The position numbers and the translations under genes are program-made. A stretch of 64,000 nt of DNA from Sesamum alatum (Eukaryota > Streptophyta > Magnoliopsida > Lamiales > Pedaliaceae), in NCBI GenBank assembly GCA_034509735.1, contig JACGWO010000005.1, forward strand, positions 39,710,479 to 39,774,478, written 5' to 3'. Of the stretch, positions 22,601 through 36,113 are shown in pieces. The first letter of the stretch is position 1, and each line of letters starts with the position of its first letter. The notes below the pieces were generated by a model. The model made no database searches and was not told where the DNA came from. It saw nothing but the letters and a program-made list of their open reading frames with translations.

Positions 22601-25600
22601 TGTGTAACTTTTTCTTTTATGTATCTTAAACTTCCTGTTTTCTACTAGGGACAACCTGATTTAGAGATTGAAATTTTATTTAACATTTTGATGTTTTCAA
22701 ATGTCAATTAGCAATGTACAATCTTAATTTTGTAAAAAACTGATGAACACCTGTATACAGTCTCAGCTTGCTTTGTGTTCCATAGGGGTTTTATCTTATT
22801 CTCGCATATGTGACCAAGGATGGCTAAAGTTTTCATTATGAAGCTGCACCTTTTCTGCTACATGTGTGGCAAGAGCTGACTTCAGCACCTTCATTTCGTT
22901 AGCACATATACTTGCATTTACTCTGCATCCTTGCCAAATTACTCACCTTTTCTTGCTCGACTGCATATGGTGTCTTGTTAGTCTATGTGCCCTGTATAGA
23001 CTTGAAGTGCTATTTATTTTTCTGATTTATTCATGTTGTAATATGGACTTCAGTGGTTGACTAGCCGTCTTTCAGGTTTATGCTCTCACTAAGGAAAGGG
23101 ATACACTACGTAGAGAACAGAGTAAGAAAAGTGATGCTGCAGCTCTTTTGAAGGAAAAGGATGAAATAATCAGTCAAGTGATGGCCGAAGGTGTGAATAT
23201 CTATATGAGCTGGGTTGATAATGAGTTCCAACATTTTGATCCAGTAGTTGTTTTAACTGTCTTAAAAGTCTCCAGTGTTGCATAGAAATGTAGAATGGGT
23301 TGTAATTATAGTACAAGGTGGATTTATTGTTGCCTATGGAAGTATCTAAGGGAGGATTGGAACTAGATGATTTGCTTTATTATAGGTAATTTTTTTCGGG
23401 CCAATTGGCTGGCAGGAGAGGTTCCGTGCTTAGGCCCCTTTTCCTCTTCCCAAGTTTTATGGCCATTCTGTGCGAGCAATTAAGATAATATGTATTATTT
23501 CCATATGTTATGTGAGTTAGGTACTTTATTTATTTATTTATTTTTGAATAATTAATCAGAATTCAATGAGTCTTGTCAGGTCTAAGGTTGCTTAAGTTGT
23601 GTAAATTTTTTCCTTGTAACCGTCTAAGAATTCGCTGTTCTTTTCTTTTTTCTTTACATTCTATGTTCTGTAGCTTAAATGGTTTTATTGTCAGTTCCTT
23701 GTTACTGCAGGGCATAAGACATGGTTTACTGGGGTTGTGAGTTTCTTAAATATCTAAGTTGTTAGTTTTGAGTGCATTGCATAGGCAGGGATGATTAAGA
23801 AGAATTAGATTGAAACTGATGACCAGGTTAGAGTCAGAGCTTCCAGGGCCTCACCAGTAAAAGAGTTTTCACATAACATATGCTGGATAAGTTGTTACTA
23901 TCTTTCCCTTCAGATAAATGCTGTCTTTGTTGCAGTTCATGGTTCAGCCACTAGTCCACGTTACCTGAATAGATATCAGCACATGGGTAGCTCTGATCCA
24001 TCTATAAGGACCCAAGGACCTGGGTTTCTTGCCTTGTAAATTTATAGTTTGGCCCTAAGCAATTGACCCAAGTTCCTAAAATGAATGTTTATAGGTAGGA
24101 GTTTTTGAGGTATATAAACTAGACATAGTGTACTCTCTCACAACCGATGTAGGATGAGGGCTTACAAAGAATTAAGGTGACTTGCATGAACGTACTCTTG
24201 CCTGATGAAATGGCTCTTATCCTGTTGGAAAGTAGATTTATTCTGTCGTTTTCTTGTTGTGGTAAGAAGTTCTTGCAAAGTGAGAGTTATAAGTTGCTGA
24301 AAATATGGTCAATATAGTTCTGTGCCGACTTATATATTTGCATGTATGTGCGCTTACTTTTATACGTCTTCCAATTGTCTTTGGGCTGATGCTGGTATTC
24401 ACATCTAGTACTAGTTTCATCATGCTTCTGATATTCTCCAGGTGAAGAGCTATCAAAAAAGCAAGCTGTGCAAGAATCTCAGATAAGAAAGTTAAGGGCA
24501 CAAGTATGTATATTTAGGATCAGTTTTTCTATATTCACATCTTTCTTCTAACTTAACATGAGCAGCGTATTATGTATTTTCTCGTTACTTTCTTGAAAGC
24601 TAGATCAGAGAGCTTGAGGAAGAGAAGAAAGGATTGCTTACAAAGCTACAGGTAGGGTTTCTTCAGTACTGTTTTATTCAGTAACAGCTAGTTTTAGCAT
24701 GATCACACATTAACATATACCATGAGCATCAAGACTTTCCCTAATTTATTAATCTTCCAACACAATTAGCTTTCTTATATGTACTCTGCCTAGAGTAATT
24801 TTTGTGCATTTGGGATGACTAATTTAGGTCAACCAGCATTTTGTTTTCACAGTGAGAGCTAGACCCTTATGGCATGAGATTTTCAGTCTTTCAACAAGCC
24901 CAGAAAAATTGTTGTTGGAGTATATTTTTTCTCTTTGTTACTCATTGCATTAGATTAGCTAAAATTTCTGTGTTGTTTAGTAGCGATATACTTAAGTTGG
25001 GCTCTTTGATTTGCATCCTGATTGCCATGTAATCTGGGATCACTTGCCTTGTGGAATTGATTTCTTTTCAAACTAGCAGTAAGAGGAATAAAAGGAGGAT
25101 CTTTTCCTGTCTTGATTATGATACACATACATCCATAGCCTGTGCTTGGCTAGAATTGTTATTCTGTTAGTCAGATTCTGTTCTTTTGCTTGCGCATATC
25201 CTCCTATATCATGTCACTTGAACTTTTGATGGTAATATGGCAATTTTTACTTTGAGCTTTCGGTGCTGGATCACGTCTTTTTTTTCCTTCCCTCTTTTCC
25301 TTTAGTGTTCCTGTATGTAGTGTTTATATATTGTATTTATCCTTCTCATTAGAATTACCCATGGATTTTGATGTGTCATCTCCAGGCTGAAGAGAATAAA
25401 GTAGAGAGCATAAAAAGAGATAAGGCAGAAACTGAAAAGTTGCTTCAAGAAACTGTAGAAAAACACCAAGCTGAACTTGCAACTCAAAAAGAATACTATA
25501 CAAATGCGCTGAATGCAGCGAAGGAAGCTGAAGCATTAGCAGAAGCACGTGCAAACACTGAAGCAAGAACTGAACTAGAAAGTCGTCTGAGAGAGGCTGA

Positions 25601-28600
25601 GGACCGTGAGAGTATGCTAGTTCAAACACTTGAAGAACTAAGGCAAACTCTGAGCAGAAAGGAGCAGCAGGTTAATATTTGGGAATGGTTTGACGATACT
25701 AACTCATTCATTAACTCTTACATTTACTGTTGTCTTCATATTGGTGCAGGCAGTTTTTAGAGAAGATATGCTTCGCAGGGACATTGAGGATCTTCAAAAG
25801 CGGTATCAAGTAAGTTTAGCTTTTCCGAGTGCAATATCTTTTTGTTTGAAGACATGTATATGGATGTCTGTAGTCTCATACCGAATCACTCGTCCCTAGG
25901 CAAGTGAGCGGAGATGCGAGGAGTTAATAACCCAAGTTCCTGATTCTACAAGGCCTCTTTTAAGGCAGATTGAAGCAATGCAGGTTTTACTGTGTAATCA
26001 CTTGGTCTTTTAGATGATTACACTTGCATGCCTTGTTTTTAACTCTTTCCTTAACCTATTATCTTCAGGAAACAGCTACTAGAAGGGCTGAAGCTTGGGC
26101 TGCTGTTGAAAGATCTCTAAACTCACGACTTCAGGTTTCTAGAGAAACTTGTTCTAGCTGTTTGTTATTTTACATTGGGACATCTAAATGCATTATTCAT
26201 TTAACATGCAGGAAGCGGAGGCTAAAGCTGCAGCTGCAGAGGAAAAGGAGCGTTCTATAAATGAGCGTTTGACGCAAACTCTATCTCGAATAAATGTTCT
26301 TGAAGCTCAGGTTTTCTTCCTAGGTTAATTATTTTAGTTGTTGAGCTAAGACTTATTTTGATGATTCGCTTATGCTAGGAAAGTTTTGCAGATATCATGC
26401 CTTAGGGCTGAGCAGACACAGCTAACAAAATCTCTTGAAAAGGAGAGACAGAGGGCAGCAGAAAATAGACAGGAATATCTTGCTTTGAAGGAGGAAGCCG
26501 ACACTCAAGAAGGTCGTGTGAATCAGCTAGAAGAAGAAATTAGGGAACTCAAGAGAAAGCACAGGGAGGAATTGCATGAAGCACGGACACATCAGCAACT
26601 TCTGCAACAGGTAGCATGTTACTTTTATATTTCTTGTGATATGTGCCAAAACTGCTTTATGTAGTGTTAATCATACAATCTGGATGCTGTGATGTATAGT
26701 TATGTTTGTTCAATGACTATCTTTTGCTTCGTTATTTTTCCTAGTCGAATTTGTTAACTTCTTTTGGAGTGTTACATGTTGAATATTTTTTCATCTCCAA
26801 AAGGTTCCAAGAATCTCCAAAGGACGATATGATCTGGCTGCTGGTGAAAGAATGCTTTCATGATCCTTGTTTTCTTTTAAGCATGTTGGAGCCCCTTGAT
26901 CATTTGGGCCCGAACACTGTTTTCACTAAAATTTTACTTCTAACATAGTTTATCATATGTGATTATAACTTGGGTTGACTTTTGGCAACTCCACGACATA
27001 TAACAGCATCACTTGGCTGTTAGAAACTATAATGTTGACATATATAATATTTCTAGTGTTTCAATTAGTGATTGATGTTGATTGAAAAATTACTAGCTAA
27101 GTTATTCTATTATATATAATTGAACTGGAACCAAGAAGTTATGATGCAAGTTCTATCTTTTGTGCCTCCCATTTTCTAGACTCATCTCACTTAATGCACT
27201 TCACATGCTTGATGAATCTCTTAAGTATTGTTCAACCTCAACTCCCACCAGAACCTCACTGAACTCTATCAAAATACTCCCACAAAACAATTTGTGAAGT
27301 AGTAAAAGTAAGAAAGAAACATTGGTGTCGTTATAAGCATTATGTTCCGGTTAACCATCAACGCTGTAGGCTTCAGGTTGCGCAACCTTTTTACTTGGCT
27401 GCTTACTCTGTATTCGTTATGTAACTCCAATAATGAATAAAGCTGCCTTATGGTACTTTTAAATGCTTGATGCAGTATAGTTTTTTTTTTTTTTTTTTTA
27501 TTGCAGGGTTTTTGTCATGATTATTAGCTCAGATTATAGTTCACCATGTACTGATTTACTGAATAAGCTTGTTTAATTTAACAGGAACTAGAACGGGAAA
27601 GAGCTGCTCGAGTGGATCAGGAAAGGGCTGCTCACCTTCAGTCTCCTGCTATTCCTGGTCAAAGCCCTATAATGAGACAAAAGTCAGCTGCACTTGAAAA
27701 TGGTATTCATCTTCTGCTATATGGCATTGACTTATGTATGTAATCTACTTGTTGCTTGACAATCTACTCTAACAGGCCTGGTTCGTAAACTTTCGAGTGC
27801 AAGCAGCTTGAGCAGTATGGAAGAAAGCTATTTTCTGCAAACAACTCTGGACTCATCTGAGAATTTATCTGAACATAAAAGTGTAGGAGAGGGTACAATG
27901 AGTCCATATTTTATGAGAAGCATGACATCAAGCACTTTCGAAGCTGCCCTTCGTCAAAAGGAGGGGGAGCTAGCTTCTTACATGTCTAGATTGGTATGAA
28001 CTGATTCAGTGATTTTTGCATTTGGAGTTCATTTCTGCCATTCATACATTTGCCCTCCATTCATGCTACCCATAGTTTATGCTGTGTTGTATCCATCATT
28101 TACACTATGACTGTAATGAGATTCATGTTTTAAATGCCATTTCCTGGTATCCTGTTCTCAATCCATGTTGTAACTGTGGTTTGTTACCCTGTTAAGGCAT
28201 CTCTGGAATCCATTCGCGACTCTCTTGCTGAAGAGTTGGTTAAAATGACTGCACAGGTAACTTTTCCGACTCTCATTAAGGGGGACATCATTACCTTATA
28301 TCTACTCGGCTAGCATGTGGCGTAGAGGAAGATATGTTTCCAATGTAAAAATAAAATACATCTTAAATGAGAAAATTAGTCTATACCTACAATTACTCGA
28401 AACAAAGCACTATCAAGTTTTGTCTGCTTCTGTGAGAACGTGAGTTTATCTATAAATTAATTATGTTGCAGTGTGAAAAATTGCGAGCAGAAGCTGCTAC
28501 ACTACCTGGAATTCGAGCAGAATTAGAAGCACTTAGACGGAGACACTCAGCGGCTCTGGAGTTGATGGGAGAACGTGATGAAGAGGTATCTCAATTTTTT

Positions 28601-29475
28601 CCCTTTAGTGTATGCCCAAAAACCATGTTTTTATTCAAGACATGTGTAAGAAAAAGAAATTTGTTTGATACATCAATCAAAATTACAATCAGGAGGACCG
28701 CATAGAAATCGCAAGGTGACACTACATGGCATATATGGAAGCAAAGCGCTTTCTATACAAGTGACGACTACTATTGATTGCTGTCTTTTCATATGTTCTG
28801 AGATTGATGTAGCGAAACAGTTGCGAGCAAATTGAACTGTCTACCATCTAGTCATCATTTATGCCAGTACAATTTTGGATGCCATGACCAATAGCAATAA
28901 AAATAGTGTACCTTATTAGTTATGCAGATCTTTGGTCTTTCCTGGAGAAAGAGGTGATCAAGAGATGGATAACATACTTCTTAACCCTGTAAATCTATGA
29001 TGTTGCATGCTTAATTTGAAAGTGGAATTCTGTTGTAGCATCGTAAAGTGAAACCTGCAACATGCATTTTATATTACTAGGAAGAATGATTATATATTCT
29101 TTATTCACACCGTCTTGCTACTGGTACTGCAAACCAGTTGGAACAGCATAACATTTAACAGTCTGGAAAGCATGTAATCCGTGTATTTAGTAATAATATG
29201 TAAACACATTAGATTTATTAGTCGTTAAAGTGTTGACATGTGAGTTATTTTTCTGTAGTTGGAAGAGCTTCGTGCAGACATTGTTGATCTAAAGGAAATG
29301 TACAGAGAGCAAGTAAACTTGCTTGTAAACAAGGTAATATTGTGTTCTAACCTCTTGAAAGTATCGATTTACAGTTGTGGTAATTTCATTTTATTTGCAT
29401 ATTCACTGGTGTTCCTTCTGCATATATTATTGACAGATCCAAGTTCTAAGTTCATCTATTGGCGCTGCCAGATAG
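19606..29475 (+). CDS. GC5: Golgin Candidate 5 (TMF-like Golgi coiled-coil protein)
   Basis: Nineteen exons join in frame to 987 residues: 19606-19762, 20287-21284, 21831-21902, 22082-22156, 23076-23190, 24442-24503, 24604-24651, 25386-25670, 25750-25809, 25900-25983, 26069-26134, 26212-26310, 26392-26610, 27585-27702, 27776-27993, 28197-28256, 28472-28585, 29259-29333, 29437-29475. The start MAWFSGKVSLGNFPDFAGAV is the family N-terminus. Residues 53-340 are acidic and Ser/Glu-rich, probably disordered. From about 345 almost all is coiled coil (LSRINVLEAQISCLRAEQTQL, then KEEADTQEGRVNQLE). The last ~110 residues (LEALRRRHSAALELMGERDEELEELRADIVDLKEMYREQV) match the TMF/TATA-binding-like C-terminal domain. 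The Arabidopsis protein is slightly shorter and localises to Golgi rims; TMF relatives bind Rab6/RabH GTPases and tether vesicles. Function is inferred from the family. Confidence 0.95.
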
Positions 29476-32155
29476 TACATCGATCAAACTTCACAGGCCT
29501 ATTTCAAAATCAGATGATACAGGAGTACGTGTATAATAAGTTTGGATATAAAATTTTCTGCTCACTTCAACTTGCTCGACTGATGATCACCCCCACCCCA
29601 AGCAAGTATTGTTATTCGGAGCATAGAAATGTTGTATAGCACGCATGCTAGTGTACCATAATATCTTGAGCTTTTGAGAAGTGTTATTCTTCATCCAATA
29701 TATACACATATATTATTTCGATAACGTAACTTCACCTTAGTTGTGATCTCTGCAGTGACTCTGCTTGTTCACACTAATATACCTTCATTTGAGACCAACA
29801 AATGTATGTTGTTGTTCTTTTGATTCTTGAATTCTGAGAATCTTACAAGGATTCTGGGAGGAAGCAGATATTGTAAGAATTGAACACAAAAAAAATGCCT
29901 GAACTTGATGCTGCCATAAATAAGCAGCTTGAGCATCAACCTGGAGTTGGATTCACCAAATTTCATCCCAAGTCAAAGTTTAATGTTGGGTTATGATTAG
30001 CAACTTAGATTACAAGAACTATTCAAGGAATCAATCCCACATTATAGATAGGGAGAAAGACGACATTCGTCTGTTATATAATAGACAAGGAAAATTCAGA
30101 TCCAAATCGAGTTTGACCAGATACTTGACATTTAGGTTGACCCAAGAGATTTTCGTCATACATTTGATTGAGTTCAACTTGTGATGAAGTTGTATGAGAA
30201 AATTCGAATAATTATTCAGCATGAATTGTGATCTTGACAGGAATTGAATGAGAGTAATGGTAGATCATATGACCAGAAGGGTGGATTCTTGATTTCTTGC
30301 AGATTGGTCCACATCTCATAAAATGGTCCACACTTGACAAACAATATGAATGAATAATATGTAGCACCACAAAATCATGAAAAACTATTTAATTACATTC
30401 TCAAGAAAATTTTCCTACAGTAAACTTGCAGTGAATTGACAGAACACCAAACGGATAACAACAAATTACCATAAGCACGATTTTGCGCATTTCCTAATAG
30501 AAACTAAAGTTGCAAGTAGTGTAAAGTGCTTATAATATCAAAAGAACGGTTTTTTAAACCACATCATGTGCAATTCCTTAGAGCAGAGGCAGCCACAAAT
30601 CGTAAGCAGAGATTAATCTCGAGCCCAGTGAACTTTGAGACACCTCACGGGAGAAAAATCAAAACTACCCGTTTTACGGCATGCATAATTTCTTTGAGAT
30701 CTATTTCTTTATTATTTTTTTTATTTTTTTTAAAAAAATATAAAATTGGACTAACATATAAGTCTTAGAAATTTAGACGAGTCACCTCAATAATTTAACG
30801 TGTTTTTATTTTTTCATTTATTTTCCACATCAAAGTACTATATGAGTTGGTGAGAAACCTAACTAATCAATAATTGATTTAGATCTAAGTTTGGCAATCA
30901 ACTGTCAAATTAATCAATATTTCATTTTATTTTCTTTTAATGGGAGAATTATATTAACAACAGCGAGTACTTATGATTTATTTATACAAATTATTATTAC
31001 TTTTTATCAAAGTACGACAATGCAAAAATCAAGAATAATTTTAGGTAAATAAATCATAAATCATCGATGTAAATGTAATTATCCCTTAAAAAAAAAAAAG
31101 TTAGGGAATCAAAAAATAACTCAAATATTGATTATCTTCCATTTCTCCCTGATTTTGTTGAAGACTTGAAGTAGATGCTAATAAATGTACCTGAGTACGT
31201 GTCATAATATAATAAGAGGGTGCACGAATCTACGGTGTGAACCCGGGAACAGCGGAATAGTGCCCTCGCCAACAACAGATTACAGGTGTTTCCTTCTGAC
31301 TCGTGGTGTAGCTCTAGATGCTTCGTTCTTAAATCTTGCTGCTTCCTTAAACTGCACTCCCCTCACTCACTCCACGACGCACCCCTCTTCCGTCTACCGT
31401 ACGCCGACAGTGAACTCATCACGTTGAGAAGGGAAAAGTAAAACCCCCGGACCGACGGCGCACGTTAATACACCGTCCCCACACTTCTCCCTCCTGCTGT
31501 AAAACCAACGGTTTCGGGATTTTTCGCTCATTCGTTTCGGTTTCGTTTCAGGATTTTCTTCACTGCGGTCGTCGCGAGGTAATGTGGACGATATTGTGTG
31601 TGATGGAAGCTGAATGCGGATTTTTATGTGTGTTTGAACGTGTAGAGTGAGTTTAAGGACTGTGCATGTCTGATTGTGGATGGGATGGAATGTGTGGGTG
31701 TAGATATGTATATCTGTGTACGTGTACGGTTGAATGTATGACGCTCATTCTGTTAAGATGATGTTTTGTTTGAACGGATTTGAATTAGTTACTCTGAGCT
31801 AGCTGTAAAATTTTGAAGATGGTAACAGTAGTTCATGATTCTATTTATGGCTTTTTAGAGAGAGAGAGAGAGAGAGAGAGATGATTTGATGAGACGCTGT
31901 TGATTTCTGGAGCGATATATTGTTCTTTTCAGTTTTAAGTTTTTATTATTGCTTTATTAGGATTTGGAATGATTTGATGGAGATTTTAGTGTTTGAGTTT
32001 CTCTTGTTCTGATGAGATTTTTCTGGATTTTAGGTTGGAGTGCAAATTTAGAATATTGATCATTGATATATTTGGATAATCGAATGTGGAAGACTTCAAT
32101 TTGATGTCTACTGTATAACTGAGGAAAACGAGGGCGCAACACAGAAACTGTCTCG
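29476..32155. other. Golgin 3' flank, intergenic gap and sugar-transporter leader
   Basis: 29476-31150 is AT-rich with no recognisable gene; the frames at 29769-29966 and 30031-30222 (both minus) look random. 31200-31580 is GC-richer and probably holds the promoter and first non-coding exon of the downstream transporter. A plausible donor GAG|GTAATG near 31577 suggests an intron in the 5' leader. An (AG)n microsatellite occupies 31857-31881 in that leader or intron. Confidence 0.4.
31857..31881 (+). repeat. (AG)n microsatellite
   Basis: Twelve uninterrupted AG dinucleotides about 275 bp before the start codon of the sugar transporter, in its probable 5' leader intron. Confidence 0.9.
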
Positions 32156-35100
32156 ATGTACAAGCGTGTGCCATCTAGAGATCATGTCGATGGCTTTGAT
32201 AGAGAAGAAATCTTAGGTAGGCTATTTCACATTTTGAAAGCTTACTACTTCTCTTCAATTTTAATGTATCAAACAGTCCTTTAAGTATTTTGTAGCTATG
32301 CGTCCCCATCATCACTAATAAAGTATAGATTGGACAAAAAATTTCCAGAGTGAACTTACGGCATGGCCTTATCTAAATGAAGAGGCTGGGACTTTTACAC
32401 AGTCTTGTTCTTGAAGTTGCCTGATGTCTCTAGGTTAATAAACCCTCATGTGAGAATCCAGAAGTAGTCACTCATGTGGGATGCAAATAGTAAATATTGC
32501 ATTATGTCCTTTTAATATGGAATTTCAGGCCAGTCACAGAATGATGAGTGGAATGATATTGGGAATCCTTCATGGAAGCGTCCGCTGCCGCATGTTCTGG
32601 TGGCAACTCTAACATCATTCTTATTTGGCTATCATCTCGGGTTTGTCCAATCTCTTTGAAGTCTTTTTTCCGTTGGGCTGGCATTAAGGTGGGAATATAA
32701 ATTTTCATGTTTGTTGGTCACTTATCTGGACATTAACCAGGGTTGTCAATGACACATTGGAAAGCATTTCTCTGGACCTAGGCTTCAGTGGCAGTACTAT
32801 GGCTGAAGGTGCTCCCAGTTTCAACTTTATAGTAAGAGGTTGATTGAATATGATTTATTGAATCTCTGCTGACGGATCTTTTTTTATGATCTGAAGGTTT
32901 GGTGGTGAGTACATGTTTAGGAGGTGCGTTTCTTGGTTCTATATTCAGCGGTTGGATATCTGATGGGCTTGGTCGTCGAAGAGCATTCCAGTTATCTGCT
33001 TTACCAATGATTCTTGGTGCTTCCATGAGGTAAATGTTCTTGATTTCAAATTATTAGTTGCATCTGCTAAGGAGGAAAGTATTACAACCAAGAAAGATAT
33101 TGAAATTATAATAGTTTTATTTTTGTCTTTACTGCTTTCTTAATCTTTTCTGGCTATTTTTAATTTGTAACTTGAAGTGTCTTTAATAAACTCTCAGTGC
33201 CACGACAAGTGGTCTGGAGGGTATGCTTCTTGGAAGGTTCTTTGTTGGAACTGGAATGGGTGTTGGTCCTCCTGTTGCAGCTCTCTATGTGTCAGAGGTA
33301 TAAACGCTGAAAACCAAATTTTTCTTGCAAAGAAATTCAGACACTGCCTTGTTTGTCATACGAACTAGTTTTCAAGATCACGCGTCACCTATTTAAGCAG
33401 GTTTCCCCAGCTTTTGTGAGGGGCACTTTTGGGAGCTCCACCCAGATTGCGACGTGTTCCGGAATTTTGGCGGCTCTTTTAATAGGAATTCCAGCCAAAA
33501 AGGTTCTTGGCTGGTAAGAGGCATACATGAAGATTTAGTTGTCCAATAGATAATGTCTTCTTTTCCTACAAATTATACTGCATAAGAAGGCAGCACGATT
33601 TAGTTACTTAATACATTTTTTGTGCAGTAAAAAATGGAATGTTTAGCTTCAATCACAGCTTTACATTGCTGTACTTTGCCAGAGTTATGCCTTGTTAGAG
33701 CATCTTACATTTAATGGTTCCTGCAGGTGGAGAGTTTGCTTTTGGGTATCTGCTATTCCTGCTGCATTACTAGCTCTTTTGATGGAGTTCTCTGCAGAGT
33801 CTCCACACTGGCTTTTCAAGGTGCTTCTTACCTTTTCCGCTTTGCTTTGGGTTTCCATCAGTACTTGTCCCTTACATGTAAAAGCTCAAAGATCTGCAGT
33901 TTGTTTCTAGTGTAAGGTTTTGGGATGATCTAAGACTTGGTCGATTAATGTGTTCTTCCATATATAATTGTGTTCCGTGTCTCTTCACTTCCAATTAACT
34001 TTTAATACTGCATGCCTTTAATCTCTGAAAAATTCTGCTGGTTGCCTGTGAAATGATAAAGTTGTTATTACCACATCGCTTGGCCTGTCTTTTCTTGGCT
34101 GAGTTAGAGTTCTCTTGATTGTTTAAGAAAGGAAGAATTGCTGAAACTGAAGAGGAACTCGAGAGGCTTTTTGGAGCATCACATGTTAAATCTATGATGG
34201 CGGAAATGTCAAAATCAGAAAAAGGGGATGAATTGGATGTTAAATGTTCAGAACTACTCCATGTACCTCATTCCAAAGGTACGATCGTTGTGAAGTGTAC
34301 ATTGTACATAGTCTATTCTTTTTCCATAGCTGACTTTATTGCTTTCCTTTTGTCAGTGGTGTTCATTGGCTCAGTCCTGTTTGCTTTGCAACAGCTATCT
34401 GGCATAAATGCTGTATTTTATTTCTCTTCAACTGTCTTTAAAAGTGCTGGAGTACCTTCAGATTTTGGAAATATATGTGTAGGAGTGGTAAACATATCAG
34501 GTAATACAGCAGCAATGTTAAAATATATTCTATTTCGCTAATGTCCCAATACATTTTATAGCCTGTTCTTTTGTGACTTCTTCAGGATCAGTTGCTGCGA
34601 TGATTCTAATGGATAGATTAGGAAGAAAGCTGCTTCTTCTTTGGAGTTTCTTGGGCATGGCAAGTAAAACTTCACCTTGGGAACCTTCTTGCTGCAATTG
34701 ACGAAAAATAGCATCATCTTGTTACACAATTTAAATAACTCTATGAAATAATGTTTACTGCACCCCCCTCCCTCCCCCCCCCCCCCCAACCCACCCACCC
34801 CAAATATCTGTCCAAATATTTGATTGAATATTTATTGCTTCAGGCTGTGGCTATGGGTTTTCAAGTTATTGCAGCAAGTAATGGCTTTCCTGATTCTGGA
34901 AAGTTGTATCTATCTATTGGTGGGATGCTGCTGTAAGTATCTCACACAACTTGGCTATTAGTAAATAGACTTTGAAATGATAATTGCTGGCTGATCACAT
35001 ACTTAAACATCTATAGACAGATTGTTCTTCCTTGTTTACCTCACCCCAAATTCGTGTAATTGAGAAAAAGAAACGTGTCCAGTAATTGGTATCTGTTTGA

Positions 35101-36113
35101 GATAACATTCCATTGGGCACACGGCTGCAAATACTATACTGGGCAATGCACTAGAAACTGGCCAATCAATTGCCCTCAGTGCTGTTAATCACTTCTATTT
35201 GTGATCAGAATTTGAGTTGCACCCAAGTAATCTTTTCTATGTAGGACCATAGTTTAAGTCATTGATGTAATGATCCAATGATCATTTTCGTCTTTTCATA
35301 CAGGTTTGTCCTGACGTTTTCCTTAGGTGCTGGGCCTGTCCCTAGCCTCCTCCTGTCAGAGATATTTCCAAACCGAATCAGAGCTAAGGCAATGGCTGTC
35401 TGCATGGCTATACATTGGGTAATTGAACTTGGCGTAGCTAATCTTTTCATATAATTTTGCTCTTCTCTTCTAAGATGATATGCACATGTCAGTTCAACTG
35501 CCAAGCACTTTAATCGGAGTTTAATTTATTTCGAAATTGACCTGCAGTTTTTTCTTCTTAGTATCCTTGTAGCTGCAAATAGTTTTTACATGTATTCACT
35601 TGACACATGACATATAAATGATCTCGAATAACTTAGATATATGGTCTTCATGATGGAAGACAATTTAATCGTACATCTTATATTTTCACAACTATTTCAT
35701 GCATTCATTGAGGAATGGTAGTTACTGATAAAGGAAACGATTAACGCTCTGATAATAAAAATTGCATGTTTAGTTTTTATTAAATCGATTTCTTTTATAT
35801 GGCATACTTTCTAATCAAGTTCACAGAAGGCATCACTTGATATACTGAATTGCTTCTTGCTCCAAAATTGATTTTTTTCTGAGTTCTCGTTTCCCATAGA
35901 AGCATCACGCCTTAATCATCATGTCATTAGGTGATCAATTTCTTCGTCGGATTATTATTTCTGCATCTGCTGGAGTTGCTGGGGCCACAAATATTGTACA
36001 CTATCTTTGCCGCCTTTTGCTTGATAGCAGTGGTCTTCGTAAAGAAGAACGTCGTCGAGACCAAAGGAAAGTCACTACAAGAAATCGAGATGTCACTTCT
36101 CCCAGCTGTTTAA
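32156..36113 (+). CDS. Plastidic glucose transporter 2-like MFS sugar carrier
   Basis: Thirteen exons give 458 residues: 32156-32216, 32529-32640, 32741-32808, 32897-33029, 33198-33297, 33401-33513, 33727-33820, 34128-34278, 34357-34500, 34586-34659, 34844-34932, 35304-35418, 35931-36113. Sugar-porter signatures are clear: D83-R89 (DGLGRRR), RFFVGTGMGVGPP, E200-W204 (ESPHW), QQLSGIN at 269-275, DRLGRKLLLL, SEIFPNRIRAKAMA, and E441-G444 (ETKG). Twelve membrane segments fit. Best match is the plastidic glucose transporter group, which moves glucose across the inner envelope after starch breakdown. The N-terminus before the first helix is only ~40 residues, hydrophilic and acidic, with no obvious transit peptide, so plastid targeting is assumed from the family. 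Intron 10 needs a GC donor at 34660. Family call strong; location less sure. Confidence 0.93.

Noticed and set aside
29259..29639. 126-codon frame continuing past the penultimate golgin exon
   Set aside because: It reads through a normal donor at 29334. Splicing to 29437 gives IQVLSSSIGAAR and a stop, consistent with the family C-terminus.
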